From a virus, in IMG/VR virus record IMGVR_UViG_3300050821_007467, positions 1 to 40,664 of that record: DNA of 40,664 bases. One strand, written 5' to 3'. The position numbers and the translations under genes are program-made. The number at the start of each line of letters is the position of its first letter. The stretch's first letter is position 1. The notes below the pieces were generated by a model. The model worked only from the letters and a program-made list of their open reading frames with translations, was not told the origin of the DNA and searched no databases. Positions 1-7,867 of the stretch are shown piece after piece.

Positions 1-942
1 AAGAATTTGCAATGGTATGCGGAACGCCAACGCAACATTTTCTTTGCTCATCTTGGCAATGTCAGCAATCGCAGACTCCTTGCCGCCACTGACACCCCAC
101 GGCTGCACCTTCAACCCTGCCGTCAAGATTGGCGTCCCACCCTGACGCAAGCCCTTGGATTGTTCATCCCAGCGGTCGCGCAATTGCTGCACTTGTTCCT
201 TATCAAGCACAAGGTCAGTAGAAAGCACCGCGCTAGGCCGTGCTTCATTCTGATAAAATTTCATTTGTTGACCGGTAATCGCCGCACCCAGACCAATGTC
301 AGCAATCGCAGCCTCAAGTGGCGACTGACCAAGCATCGGGCGCGGAAATTGTCGGTGCGTATTAAGTCGGATGTGCAACACATCCCGCATTGGAACCATA
401 AGCAATTCTGTCGATGTTCCCGTTAACCGATTGGTAATTACTTCATTGCCACCAAGCTGATAAAATACATCACCAGTAGTTGTAACATGCGGGCGGCACA
501 TTTCTGGAGACATCATGTGCAATTCATCAACTTCAAAACGGTCATTGCGCAGCGCAAGCGCATAGGCGTTACCCGTGAGGTAAAGCCCGCGCGTCATATT
601 CATCATGAAATCGGAAATTGATTGGTAGTCATTTGGATAACGCAAAATGCGACTAAGTGCTGAATTTGTTACACGTGTGCGGCCACCTTTGTTATTACTA
701 CGCCAATGATCACCAGCGCACATGGCTACGGTTTGCGCATATGCCGAAACGCAAGCCTCAACAATTGCAGATGAACTTATCGGGTAAACTGGATTAAGCC
801 CAAGCTGCCACCAATTAGAAGACGCACCATCCGGCAGCCAACCACCAGTAATTGGCAGCCAATACGGACCAGGGCGCACGTCGCCCTCGGCCGCACGTGT
901 CAACGACCGCCATCCGCTAACAATTAAATCACGCACTCCCAT
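1..942 (-). CDS. Portal protein, HK97 family (C-terminus beyond left edge)
   Basis: This is the dodecameric head portal through which DNA is packaged and ejected. The ATG at 942 opens a frame that runs off the left edge after 314 codons, so the gene is partial. Recognisable family features are the N-terminal region with NPVYPISSSAIVEACVSAYA, the TGNAYALALR stretch, the region ending QMKFYQNEARPSAVL, the DKEQVQQLRDRW segment followed by GGTPILTAGLKVQPW, and finally LAFRIPLQIL. In the HK97 portal family (PF04860) the same order is seen. The gene begins 8 bases after the stop of the preceding small gene and is the last gene of the late operon visible here. It lies downstream of the capsid gene rather than between terL and the protease, which is not the usual order. 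Confidence 0.93.
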   Translation of the reverse strand, partial: MGVRDLIVSGWRSLTRAAEGDVRPGPYWLPITGGWLPDGASSNWWQLGLNPVYPISSSAIVEACVSAYAQTVAMCAGDHWRSNNKGGRTRVTNSALSRILRYPNDYQSISDFMMNMTRGLYLTGNAYALALRNDRFEVDELHMMSPEMCRPHVTTTGDVFYQLGGNEVITNRLTGTSTELLMVPMRDVLHIRLNTHRQFPRPMLGQSPLEAAIADIGLGAAITGQQMKFYQNEARPSAVLSTDLVLDKEQVQQLRDRWDEQSKGLRQGGTPILTAGLKVQPWGVSGGKESAIADIAKMSKENVALAFRIPLQIL

Positions 943-950
943 TTACAAAA

Positions 951-1229
951 TTACTCAGTTGTCGTTTTGGGTGCGGTTGGTGCAGGTGCAGCGGGTGCAG
1001 CAGTCGCTTGGCGGGTTTGATAGCCACCGCCGCTAGCTGGCTTTGCTTCCATCTGTTTCTTTTTTTGCGGGTTTAATTCGTCTGGCGGCGGCGGTTCTGG
1101 CGGCGGATTTTGGATTTCCGATCCGTCATGCTCCTTGTCAATCACGTGCTCGCCCATCATGGCGCGGTCAAGCTCATCCTGCGTAGGTGTTGGTTGTATC
1201 TGACCTTCTTCGTGTTTTGCTTTGGCCAT
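951..1229 (-). CDS. Small PTPTQDEL-motif protein, copy B
   Basis: A 92-residue acidic, proline-rich protein of unknown function. The start at 1229 is chosen because GGAG lies about 8 bases upstream; a longer frame from 1256 lacks a Shine-Dalgarno sequence. It carries PTPTQDELDRAMMGEH followed by a DGS motif, then a proline run (PPPEPPPPDELNP) and an Ala/Pro/Thr-rich C-terminus. The next gene upstream (1343-1579) encodes a paralog sharing PTPTQDELxRAxxGEH and DGS, so the pair looks like a tandem duplication. I recall similar small proteins beside portal or capsid genes in alphaproteobacterial phages, without a known role. It is probably disordered and virion-associated (inference). Confidence 0.7.
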   Translation of the reverse strand: MAKAKHEEGQIQPTPTQDELDRAMMGEHVIDKEHDGSEIQNPPPEPPPPDELNPQKKKQMEAKPASGGGYQTRQATAAPAAPAPTAPKTTTE

Positions 1230-1342
1230 ATGAATACTCCGGTTAAAAAGGAACACTGCGCCGGACGCTTACAGTCGCCCCGACAGTTTGAAGCACGTCA
1301 ATTCGTGCTGACGCAGAGGTGGCCTGCCCTTGCAAACTTTTA

Positions 1343-1579
1343 CTATCTCGCGGGACGCCCGCTTGACTTGGCTTCCTTACGGTGACGCGCTTCTGCCGAC
1401 ACCGCCCCTTCATCAAGATCAGACCCGTCAGCCTCGTGCTCAGCGATGTGTTCGCCGAGATTAGCTCGGTTAAGTTCATCCTGCGTTGGCGTTGGTTTGC
1501 CCTTCATACGCTTGGCAAACTCCTCCATCGATTTTTCACGCAGCACTTTGCCAAAGTCTTCGCGCTTTTCTTCGGCCAT
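1343..1579 (-). CDS. Small PTPTQDEL-motif protein, copy A
   Basis: A 78-residue charged protein, paralogous to 951-1229. Its N-terminus (MAEEKREDFGKVLREKSMEE) is likely helical. The shared core KPTPTQDELNRANLGEH then a DGSD motif follows, and the tail is basic. A GGGAG Shine-Dalgarno sequence lies about 9 bases before the ATG. It sits between the capsid fusion and copy B in the head operon, separated from copy B by 113 bases that hold only copy B's leader. The function is unknown; a head-completion or minor virion role would suit the position but is inference. Confidence 0.72.
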   Translation of the reverse strand: MAEEKREDFGKVLREKSMEEFAKRMKGKPTPTQDELNRANLGEHIAEHEADGSDLDEGAVSAEARHRKEAKSSGRPAR

Positions 1580-1613
1580 TGGTAACTCTCCCTTTAAGGT
1601 TTGAACCCAGTGA

Positions 1614-1639
1614 CGCGGGCGAAAATAAGTCCGCCCGCG
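1614..1639 (-). other. GC-rich stem-loop after the capsid gene
   Basis: An 8-bp inverted repeat (CGCGGGCG at 1614-1621, CGCCCGCG at 1632-1639) with a 10-base AT-rich loop lies in the 99-base gap between the capsid stop and the next gene. Neither strand has a T-run after the stem, so it is not a classic intrinsic terminator. It might protect capsid mRNA or slow polymerase. Confidence 0.35.
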
Positions 1640-1678
1640 CCTTAACGCGCCTCGGTTTTTGCAATCCTCACCAGCGCA

Positions 1679-4159
1679 TTACCACGTAACGTTCTGCGTC
1701 CAGGCCACCGTGCCAGGGCGCCGAATGGCCCAGTTCAACGGCGCGATCATGCGCAGAGCAATGCTGTCGGTCTGAAACAGCGAACGCTGCGGTGAAGCAA
1801 CCGTGCCCGGTGAACCACTAACAAGATCCAACGGGGTCGTGTCCTCCATGTGTAGCGTGGCCGTATCGCTGAGCTCCATACGCACCGCGTCACCTTGCAT
1901 GGTAACAAAATCCGCAGCGTCGATAAGCACCACGGTTTTCGATGGCACTGAGGCTGAGTCGATAATTGGAATGTTAGCCAACGACCCACGGCCAATTTCA
2001 TCCTTGAACGGGAAGATGCCGGTGTTGGCTGCGGTCGCAAGAGACGCAGACAACATATCACCGGGATTCATCAGCCACGCAGGCGACCTTACATTGCCGT
2101 AGAGGCTAGTCACCAACGCACCGACCAGCGATTTGATATCGCCGACAACAGCCGGAATGCCACCACCAGCGGTGGCAGTGGTCACGGTTATGCCGTTAAG
2201 GATGCCAGCCGGACGAATAGTCGTCGCCGGATTAGCGTCAATCAGGACGCTGTCAATGGCAACAGCGGTGTCCTGCTGGATCGCCTCGCGGATCACGCCT
2301 TCAATCGCCGGGATTGAATGCTCGCTCATCTCGCGTGTGAACACGGAAATGACCGCGAGCTTTTTCGGCGTGAAGGTTTGCGAAGTGAACGCACCCTGAC
2401 GGACCGGGATGGCCATGCCTTCGCCAACGAAACTACCGGCAAGCGATGGCGTGCGGCTGCGGGTCGGCATGATGATCTTGCCAGCCTGCCCAAAAGCCAA
2501 AGTCAAACCTTTTGCCGACAACCTCGGGAAAATGCTTTTGGCAAAAAGCAAACCCATAAGGTCGGCATAGATTTGATGCACGAGCTCCTGCGCCCAACCG
2601 GGTACAGTGGTCATCGCAGGCGCCGATGGTGCACGCATCACCCAGTCAGTAACAACTTTGGTCTGCTCGTCTTCACCGTAGATTTTCGTCCGTGCGGCTT
2701 CGAGTGACACACCCCAGTTTTTTGCAGCGATCAATGCGGTGCCAGCGTGCACAAGCAGATCAATTGAATCCCACTCCTTCTTGCGGGATTTAATGATGAT
2801 CGGAGCAGTAACTGAGTCGTGGATGACCTCAGGCTGCGTGAACGTCGTAGTCGAAAGCGCTCGGCTACGCGATTCACCATTGGGCTTAACACTGTTGCCC
2901 ATCATATTTTTTTCAGCCTCGACCAACTGCGCATGCCGCTTGCAGGCACTCGCAATTTGATCATTAAGCTCTTGGGTCTTTACCATTTCAGCATCCGACA
3001 CATTGGTGTCGTCTTCCTTGGCAAGGTGCTCCTCAAGCTCAGTACGCTTACTGGTAATGTAGGTCTGCAAGTCGGTAATTCGTTGAGCTAACGACATTGT
3101 CGCGCCCTTTCGTATTTGAGATGTATTGGCTTGCCCGCCATGATTAACGGCACGCTTGACGGTACGGTTCCCTTTGCCATGCCCGGCGAAAACCATTTTC
3201 ATCGTGTCGTCAGATATCTTCAAGGACTTTGCAACCGAAAGCGCGTTCGAATTTGCCGGTACTGCTACCAGGCTGCACTCGACTAGCTGTTGCTTGCTAT
3301 AACGCGCTCCAGAAAACGGATCCCTGGGATTAATCGGGACAAACTCAAGCGGCTTAAAGCCGACACTAACCGCGCGCAATATTCCCGCTTCTACCAACGC
3401 GCGAATTTCGTCAATGCGCGGACTGGTGCCCTTCGGGGCAAGTTCCAGGTGGCCGCGCAACTGATTGCCTTTAACGCCAACGCCAGCCCACTTCCCAATT
3501 GGGAAATCGGCCTTATGACCAAACAAGGCAATCGGGTTTTTCTTGAAATCTTCAAGATCCCAACCCGCCGCCTCAATTATGTCTCCCATGCGGTCTACAC
3601 TGTCGTCACTGAGCACAAATTCATTGCCATTAATAGTGCCTGCATGGGTCTTGTGTTTTATGCCACGAGCTGATTTATCAGAATTCTCCCATGAGATCTG
3701 ACATATTGACTCAGCGTCGCTATCTGGCATGTCTCCTTCTGCCTGACTGGTCACTTCATCGATGCAACGATCCATAAAATCATCATGTGATTCATCATCT
3801 TCAGGATCAGGAGCATCAATGTCCTCATAATCCCCATCGTCAGCTTTCTTGGCCATGCTGCGCTCCTTGGATACACTGGTGCGATTTGACTTGGCGTCTT
3901 GCCAAGCCGACTCACAAAATTCACGCGCGTCCTCGCCCTCGGCTTCAAGGCAACGCTCCATAAATTCGTCATAGTCCTCGTCAGGGCTTGGATCAGAAAA
4001 TGCCGGTGGTTCTTTTACAGTTTTATTGCGCCAAATGTCCAAACAAATAGCAACGGACTGCTCTTGGGTGCGCTTGTCCTTGTCTGGCCCCATCATTTCT
4101 GGGACGCACCGTGCAGTGAATTCGCTTTGTGTTTCACCCTTGCGTGGTTTCATCGGCAT
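1679..4159 (-). CDS. Prohead protease-major capsid protein fusion (HK97 type)
   Basis: An 826-residue fusion. Residues 1-160 hold three Cys-bearing modules of the form aromatic-x-x-R-C...C...W (C18/C39/W43, C70/C82/W86, C132/C153/W157). Residues 170-310 match the U35/HK97 prohead protease: SDDSVDRMGD, His215 in ALFGHK and Ser265 in RAVSVGF, spaced about like the HK97 His-Ser pair. Residues 355-826 form the capsid: a coiled-coil delta-like segment (MSLAQRITDLQ...), then the HK97 fold with SAPAMTTVPGWAQE and the C-terminal QTDSIALRM...RRPGTVAW. In most phages protease and capsid are separate genes; here they are one frame with a possible internal start at 3097. The ATG at 4159 follows GGAG. The protease would cleave the scaffold-like delta region during head maturation (family knowledge). 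Confidence 0.93.
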   Translation of the reverse strand: MPMKPRKGETQSEFTARCVPEMMGPDKDKRTQEQSVAICLDIWRNKTVKEPPAFSDPSPDEDYDEFMERCLEAEGEDAREFCESAWQDAKSNRTSVSKERSMAKKADDGDYEDIDAPDPEDDESHDDFMDRCIDEVTSQAEGDMPDSDAESICQISWENSDKSARGIKHKTHAGTINGNEFVLSDDSVDRMGDIIEAAGWDLEDFKKNPIALFGHKADFPIGKWAGVGVKGNQLRGHLELAPKGTSPRIDEIRALVEAGILRAVSVGFKPLEFVPINPRDPFSGARYSKQQLVECSLVAVPANSNALSVAKSLKISDDTMKMVFAGHGKGNRTVKRAVNHGGQANTSQIRKGATMSLAQRITDLQTYITSKRTELEEHLAKEDDTNVSDAEMVKTQELNDQIASACKRHAQLVEAEKNMMGNSVKPNGESRSRALSTTTFTQPEVIHDSVTAPIIIKSRKKEWDSIDLLVHAGTALIAAKNWGVSLEAARTKIYGEDEQTKVVTDWVMRAPSAPAMTTVPGWAQELVHQIYADLMGLLFAKSIFPRLSAKGLTLAFGQAGKIIMPTRSRTPSLAGSFVGEGMAIPVRQGAFTSQTFTPKKLAVISVFTREMSEHSIPAIEGVIREAIQQDTAVAIDSVLIDANPATTIRPAGILNGITVTTATAGGGIPAVVGDIKSLVGALVTSLYGNVRSPAWLMNPGDMLSASLATAANTGIFPFKDEIGRGSLANIPIIDSASVPSKTVVLIDAADFVTMQGDAVRMELSDTATLHMEDTTPLDLVSGSPGTVASPQRSLFQTDSIALRMIAPLNWAIRRPGTVAWTQNVTW
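3095..3110 (-). promoter_or_regulatory. Possible internal start for free capsid protein
   Basis: In frame with the fusion, an ATG (3097-3095, codon 355) is preceded on the minus strand by AAAGGG about 7 bases upstream. It lies exactly where the protease linker ends and the capsid delta domain begins. Initiation here would make a separate 472-residue capsid precursor from the same mRNA, giving the excess of capsid over protease that assembly needs. This is inferred from position and Shine-Dalgarno match only. Confidence 0.45.
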
Positions 4160-4162
4160 GGC

Positions 4163-4357
4163 TTACTCCTTGCCGGGTGGCGGATGCTGCGCGGCTGCAT
4201 GCGCGTGTGACTGCGGCACCAACCAAATAGTGCCATTGCCTTCGTCCGTGAAATGCACTTCAATCAACGTGGCTAAGTCCTCGTCCACTGGCTCGCGCTT
4301 GTCATTCAAATAAGCCACCAACGCAGGGCGCCCTTCCACTTCCATTTCTACAATCAT
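4163..4357 (-). CDS. Small hypothetical protein in head operon
   Basis: A 64-residue protein starting at the ATG at 4357, which overlaps the stop of the polyvalent gene as ATGA, so translation is probably coupled. A longer frame to 4405 would lie inside that gene and is not preferred. The sequence (MIVEMEVEGRPALVAYLND..., EVHFTDEGNGTIWLVPQ) looks like a small beta-rich domain with a His/Pro-rich tail. No family recognised. It ends 3 bases before the capsid fusion start. Confidence 0.65.
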   Translation of the reverse strand: MIVEMEVEGRPALVAYLNDKREPVDEDLATLIEVHFTDEGNGTIWLVPQSHAHAAAQHPPPGKE

Positions 4358-6927
4358 TTTTTTATCTTCCAAACTTTGTCCACGGCGCGGTACAAACTGC
4401 GCCACACCCGTGAGTTGGCCCGCTTGTTGGCTAGGCTGGTACCCTTGGGCAACGGAAAGCTACCTTTCATGTAACGCTCTATGGCCATCTCAGCGAGCGT
4501 TTCATGCTGGGCTGCAAAAAAAGCTACACCAGATTTATCCTTTTCTTCCCATTGCTTCCAATATTTTTCACTGTATGGTGAAACACCATCACCGTTGACA
4601 AATTTTTCAGGAGCAGGTTTAAAATATGCTTCATGCATTAATGTATAAGCTGGATATTTTTTATCATAGGGCGCACGCAAACTACCATCCGGATGCATTA
4701 TTGCACTAGACCCACCAACACGCTCCCAATAATTTTCTGCTTCCGGTCTAGGTGGCGGAGGCGGCTCGGACATTACAGCTTTAAATTCTTCCTGATAACG
4801 GTCATAAGCATTTTGAAATTTAATATGCTCTATTTCATGCGCCGTAACTGCCTTAGCAGTTTGTTCACCATAAATTTGATCAGGAAATAATTTAATCTTG
4901 CCTCTTAAATTAGGATCCGGGTCGCGCGTATAAGCCAGCCCCGCCGCTACGCATTGCTTGCCGTTAAGCGTGAAATTATATTTTTCTTCTGACGTAGCAA
5001 TTATAATCTTGTCCGTGTCGTACTTTAAATCTTTAGCAACACCAAATGCCGCGTCCTTTACCTTTTCCACATGCGAGCGTGTGTCTATTTTAACTTGTGT
5101 TTCTTCCGCAGCGGTGCGGTCCTTGCCAATAATTAAACTAACTACTCCATGGCCCCTGCTAACTTCACGGAAGCCAGCATCCTTATAGGACTTAAGAACG
5201 GCTTCTTCATCATGAAAAGCGGCGCTTTCCACTCGCTGGGCGCCCATGTCAAAGGCGTGCTCGGCAGCACGCTTTATTACTGCCGTGCGGGCGGAGTTGT
5301 CCAGCCCACCACCAAACGCAACCATGGACTCTTTTTTACTGGCGCTATAGCGTGTGGCAACTGCAGCCTGCAATTTGTTGTCATCATCATAAGCAACAAA
5401 TAATGCTACATTGCCATGGTCAATAGCGGGTTGGTCGGTACGTAAATATAAGCCAAGCGCACCGCGTATTTGCTGGTAAGCAACGTCCTCATCACCACCC
5501 GCGCGCCTGGAAGTAGAATTATGTGCTTCCTCAGCTTGCTTAAGCCAAGTTGCAACACGCTCCTTACTTAGAATTTGGAACGGACCGTGACTACCTGCAG
5601 GTGCCTCGTCCGGCGTTGCACCACTGCCACCACCAGCGTCCGTGAAGCGACCATGATCGTCACGTGGGTGCTCAGACTCGTCAAAGTCCTTAAACGGCGC
5701 AGACGCCCCTTTGCAGGCAACACAGGCTTTGCCGCATGGCTCTACTACCAGGTTGGCGCTTAAGCCATAAAACTTGATGAAGCTTTTCTTGGGTGGGTTG
5801 CGCCCAAGCCTTTTGGATTCATCCCATTTTTCGGCACATACTTCATTAGCTTTGTCTTCACCAACGCAAGGTATAAGCGCCAATATGCAACGGTCCATAA
5901 AGTCATAGCGACCCTCATCCTGGTCAGGCCACAACTCTACTTCAGTTTCCTCACGCGGCTCGTGCGCCTTAGTTACTTTTTTTTTAAGCTCTTCAGTAAG
6001 CTGCAGCACTGCTAACGATTGCGCCTTGATCGCATCCCACCGTTGCTTTTTTAATACGGCTGCTAGTTCAGCGTCAGTGGCCTTGTTCCATTCATCACTG
6101 CCAACTTGTAACTCATCCAGTTGCCACAGCATCGCTGCAAACACTTTGCCGACCGGAATCATTAACTCAGCTTGGCCCGCTGGCTTCTTGCCCTTGCCGC
6201 CTGTCCATTTTTCAGCCTCGGCAAGCAACTTTGTAATGGAAATGTCAACGCGGAAAATCTTAACGGACTTGTCATCATGCAAATTGTTGTCCTTGGCGTC
6301 CAAACCCAACTGCCCTGCCCAGGTGTGATGGCCATCCAATATGTAGTCATCCTTGGAAACAATAATTCGCTTATAAACACCCTCCTTCTTAAGGCGCTTC
6401 ATAGAAACCGCAACCTTGGCGCCGTCTATTTGGTCCTGAGTGGCACGCAGATTGGCAGCATACTCCTTGCCCTTTTCAACTACATAGCCTTGATCTTCAA
6501 GGTGGGCAACAAACGCCTTGGTTTGCTTGGCCGGGATCACCGGCATTTCCACGCGCGGGATACCTTTACTTTCCGCGCAGAATAAGTTGGTGCCCTTAAC
6601 GCTGACATCACACAGGTTGAACAACGGGGCCTTTTCACCGTGCTCTTCCATTTCCTTGGCCGTTTCACCAAGGCGTTTTATCAAGGTGCTAACCTGCTTG
6701 GGCTGGCTTAGTTCAACTTTCTTTTTTTCAAACAATGCGCGTTGCGCGTCATAAACATTGTTAGTGTGAATGACGCCCTTTATAAGACGAGCACTAGTTG
6801 AATAACCTTCACCGGGATGCTTCCCCTCGTCACCGTCATCCGAACCATCGCTACCACCATCTGTCCATTTACCACCTGGATCGCGTGGCTCATTTGGATC
6901 ATATTTTGGTACTAGCACTGATGTCAC
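4354..6927 (-). CDS. Multidomain polyvalent protein: ParB-like, GNAT-like and zincin domains
   Basis: An 857-residue protein with a GTG start directly after the previous stop. Visible parts: a PRDPGGKWTD motif (14-23); a region resembling ParB/sulfiredoxin-like nucleases with ILDGHHTWA (196-204); a Cys module like those in the capsid fusion (FMDRC 343-347, C364, W368); a Cys cluster (C398, C402, C405); a second HPRDDHGRFTD motif (420-430); an acetyltransferase-like region (about 450-600, with VALFVAYDDDN and YKDAGFREVS); and a metallopeptidase-like region with HEIEH (697-701) and a downstream HETLAEMAIERY (808-819) that could give the third zinc ligand. Such fusions resemble 'polyvalent proteins', thought to be packaged and injected with DNA. 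Its place just upstream of the protease-capsid gene and the shared Cys module support virion packaging (inference). The domain motifs are visible; activity is not proven. Confidence 0.75.
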   Translation of the reverse strand: MTSVLVPKYDPNEPRDPGGKWTDGGSDGSDDGDEGKHPGEGYSTSARLIKGVIHTNNVYDAQRALFEKKKVELSQPKQVSTLIKRLGETAKEMEEHGEKAPLFNLCDVSVKGTNLFCAESKGIPRVEMPVIPAKQTKAFVAHLEDQGYVVEKGKEYAANLRATQDQIDGAKVAVSMKRLKKEGVYKRIIVSKDDYILDGHHTWAGQLGLDAKDNNLHDDKSVKIFRVDISITKLLAEAEKWTGGKGKKPAGQAELMIPVGKVFAAMLWQLDELQVGSDEWNKATDAELAAVLKKQRWDAIKAQSLAVLQLTEELKKKVTKAHEPREETEVELWPDQDEGRYDFMDRCILALIPCVGEDKANEVCAEKWDESKRLGRNPPKKSFIKFYGLSANLVVEPCGKACVACKGASAPFKDFDESEHPRDDHGRFTDAGGGSGATPDEAPAGSHGPFQILSKERVATWLKQAEEAHNSTSRRAGGDEDVAYQQIRGALGLYLRTDQPAIDHGNVALFVAYDDDNKLQAAVATRYSASKKESMVAFGGGLDNSARTAVIKRAAEHAFDMGAQRVESAAFHDEEAVLKSYKDAGFREVSRGHGVVSLIIGKDRTAAEETQVKIDTRSHVEKVKDAAFGVAKDLKYDTDKIIIATSEEKYNFTLNGKQCVAAGLAYTRDPDPNLRGKIKLFPDQIYGEQTAKAVTAHEIEHIKFQNAYDRYQEEFKAVMSEPPPPPRPEAENYWERVGGSSAIMHPDGSLRAPYDKKYPAYTLMHEAYFKPAPEKFVNGDGVSPYSEKYWKQWEEKDKSGVAFFAAQHETLAEMAIERYMKGSFPLPKGTSLANKRANSRVWRSLYRAVDKVWKIKK

Positions 6928-7281
6928 CTACGCAGCGGCGGGAGCACTGTCAATAGTAACGGTAATTCTTTGAGTTAATTCTTGAACTACGGGAGCATCG
7001 CGACCGCCAGAACGAATCCTGAGATACATTATAGGCGTCCACTCAGATTTCAAAATCAAAGCAGTACCGGCAAGAATATTGTAAGCAATTTCATTAGCAT
7101 TTGAGTCAAACAGATCACCAAAATTAGTACTGTCTGGAGAAACTCTAAATGAAATACAAGCCGAGGTCCAATCTTCTGGCATATAAATAGCAATCGGTGC
7201 GCCCATGCTGCAATCCACAACATTAGAGAGCGACTCACCCGCTTCAATTGTAACGACCTTGTTGATGTAACGAGCGGCCAT
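6928..7281 (-). CDS. Beta-rich hypothetical virion protein
   Basis: A 117-residue protein; the ATG at 7281 is preceded by GAGGG, whereas the longer frame begins with TTG. The pattern CISFRVSPDSTNFGDLFD, a hydrophobic strand IAYNILAGTALIL, then YLRIRSGGRDAPVVQELTQ and a strand-rich C-terminus recalls a recurring phage protein with an 'S.D...F..L.D' and 'LRIRSG' pattern, often near tail or fibre genes. No function is known to me. Its stop abuts the GTG of the polyvalent gene, so the two are co-transcribed. Confidence 0.65.
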   Translation of the reverse strand: MAARYINKVVTIEAGESLSNVVDCSMGAPIAIYMPEDWTSACISFRVSPDSTNFGDLFDSNANEIAYNILAGTALILKSEWTPIMYLRIRSGGRDAPVVQELTQRITVTIDSAPAAA

Positions 7282-7293
7282 AACCAACTTCCC

Positions 7294-7857
7294 TCATCTA
7301 CGCTCAAACGCCAACCAAGTTCCTTCGATATGACAAATGTCATGGCCGTTAAGTCGATCTAATTCCAGCACCGGAGCCACCTCAACACCACCGTTTTGAT
7401 AGTCATGCCAAATGATCACACCACCAGAGCGCACAATTGCACGGGCCAAGTCACTGTCATGACGCACGACCTCAGAGCTGTGATCGCCGTCAATGAACAC
7501 TGCATCAACAGGAAGAAGAAATTTGAAATTATTTGAAGTCAAATCAAGGGAACCTCGGGGAAATAGCCAACGATAAAACCTCGGGTCATCTGCGGCAAGA
7601 TATCCAGGCGAGGCGGAGCGCTCTGTCCATTGACCTGGCAGCTTGGTACGATAACTTGCATCAGTATCAATGCCAAGATAGCTACGCACTTCTGGCAATT
7701 CACGAAGAATTGCCTTGGCAGTGCGCCCCTCTGCCAATCCAATCTCAACCACTAAATCATGGTGCTTGGCTGACCTGACCAACGCTACAATTATCTCAAG
7801 CTCGCCTCGGTTTAGATACGTTGACGGCAGGTCGGTCCAATCCACCGGATAGATCAT
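7294..7857 (-). CDS. SAM-dependent methyltransferase (class I, Methyltransf_24-like)
   Basis: A 187-residue protein. The nucleotide-binding loop VVEIGLAEGRTAKAIL, the acidic end of strand 2 (YLGIDTDASY), DAVFIDGDHSSEVVRHD (motif IV/post-I region) and GGVIIWHDYQNGG are typical of small-molecule or sugar methyltransferases of the CmcI/Methyltransf_24 type, in which HDY and DGDH motifs recur. The start at 7857 lies 10 bases after the glycosyltransferase stop; upstream codons would overlap that gene. The pairing with a glycosyltransferase in the virion operon suggests methylation of a glycan or of a decorated virion protein (inference); the substrate is unknown. Confidence 0.82.
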   Translation of the reverse strand: MIYPVDWTDLPSTYLNRGELEIIVALVRSAKHHDLVVEIGLAEGRTAKAILRELPEVRSYLGIDTDASYRTKLPGQWTERSASPGYLAADDPRFYRWLFPRGSLDLTSNNFKFLLPVDAVFIDGDHSSEVVRHDSDLARAIVRSGGVIIWHDYQNGGVEVAPVLELDRLNGHDICHIEGTWLAFERR

Positions 7858-7867
7858 CAAGTTCAAA

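Noticed and set aside
7-426. Open plus-strand frame at left edge
   Set aside because: Antisense to the portal gene, which matches its family strongly.
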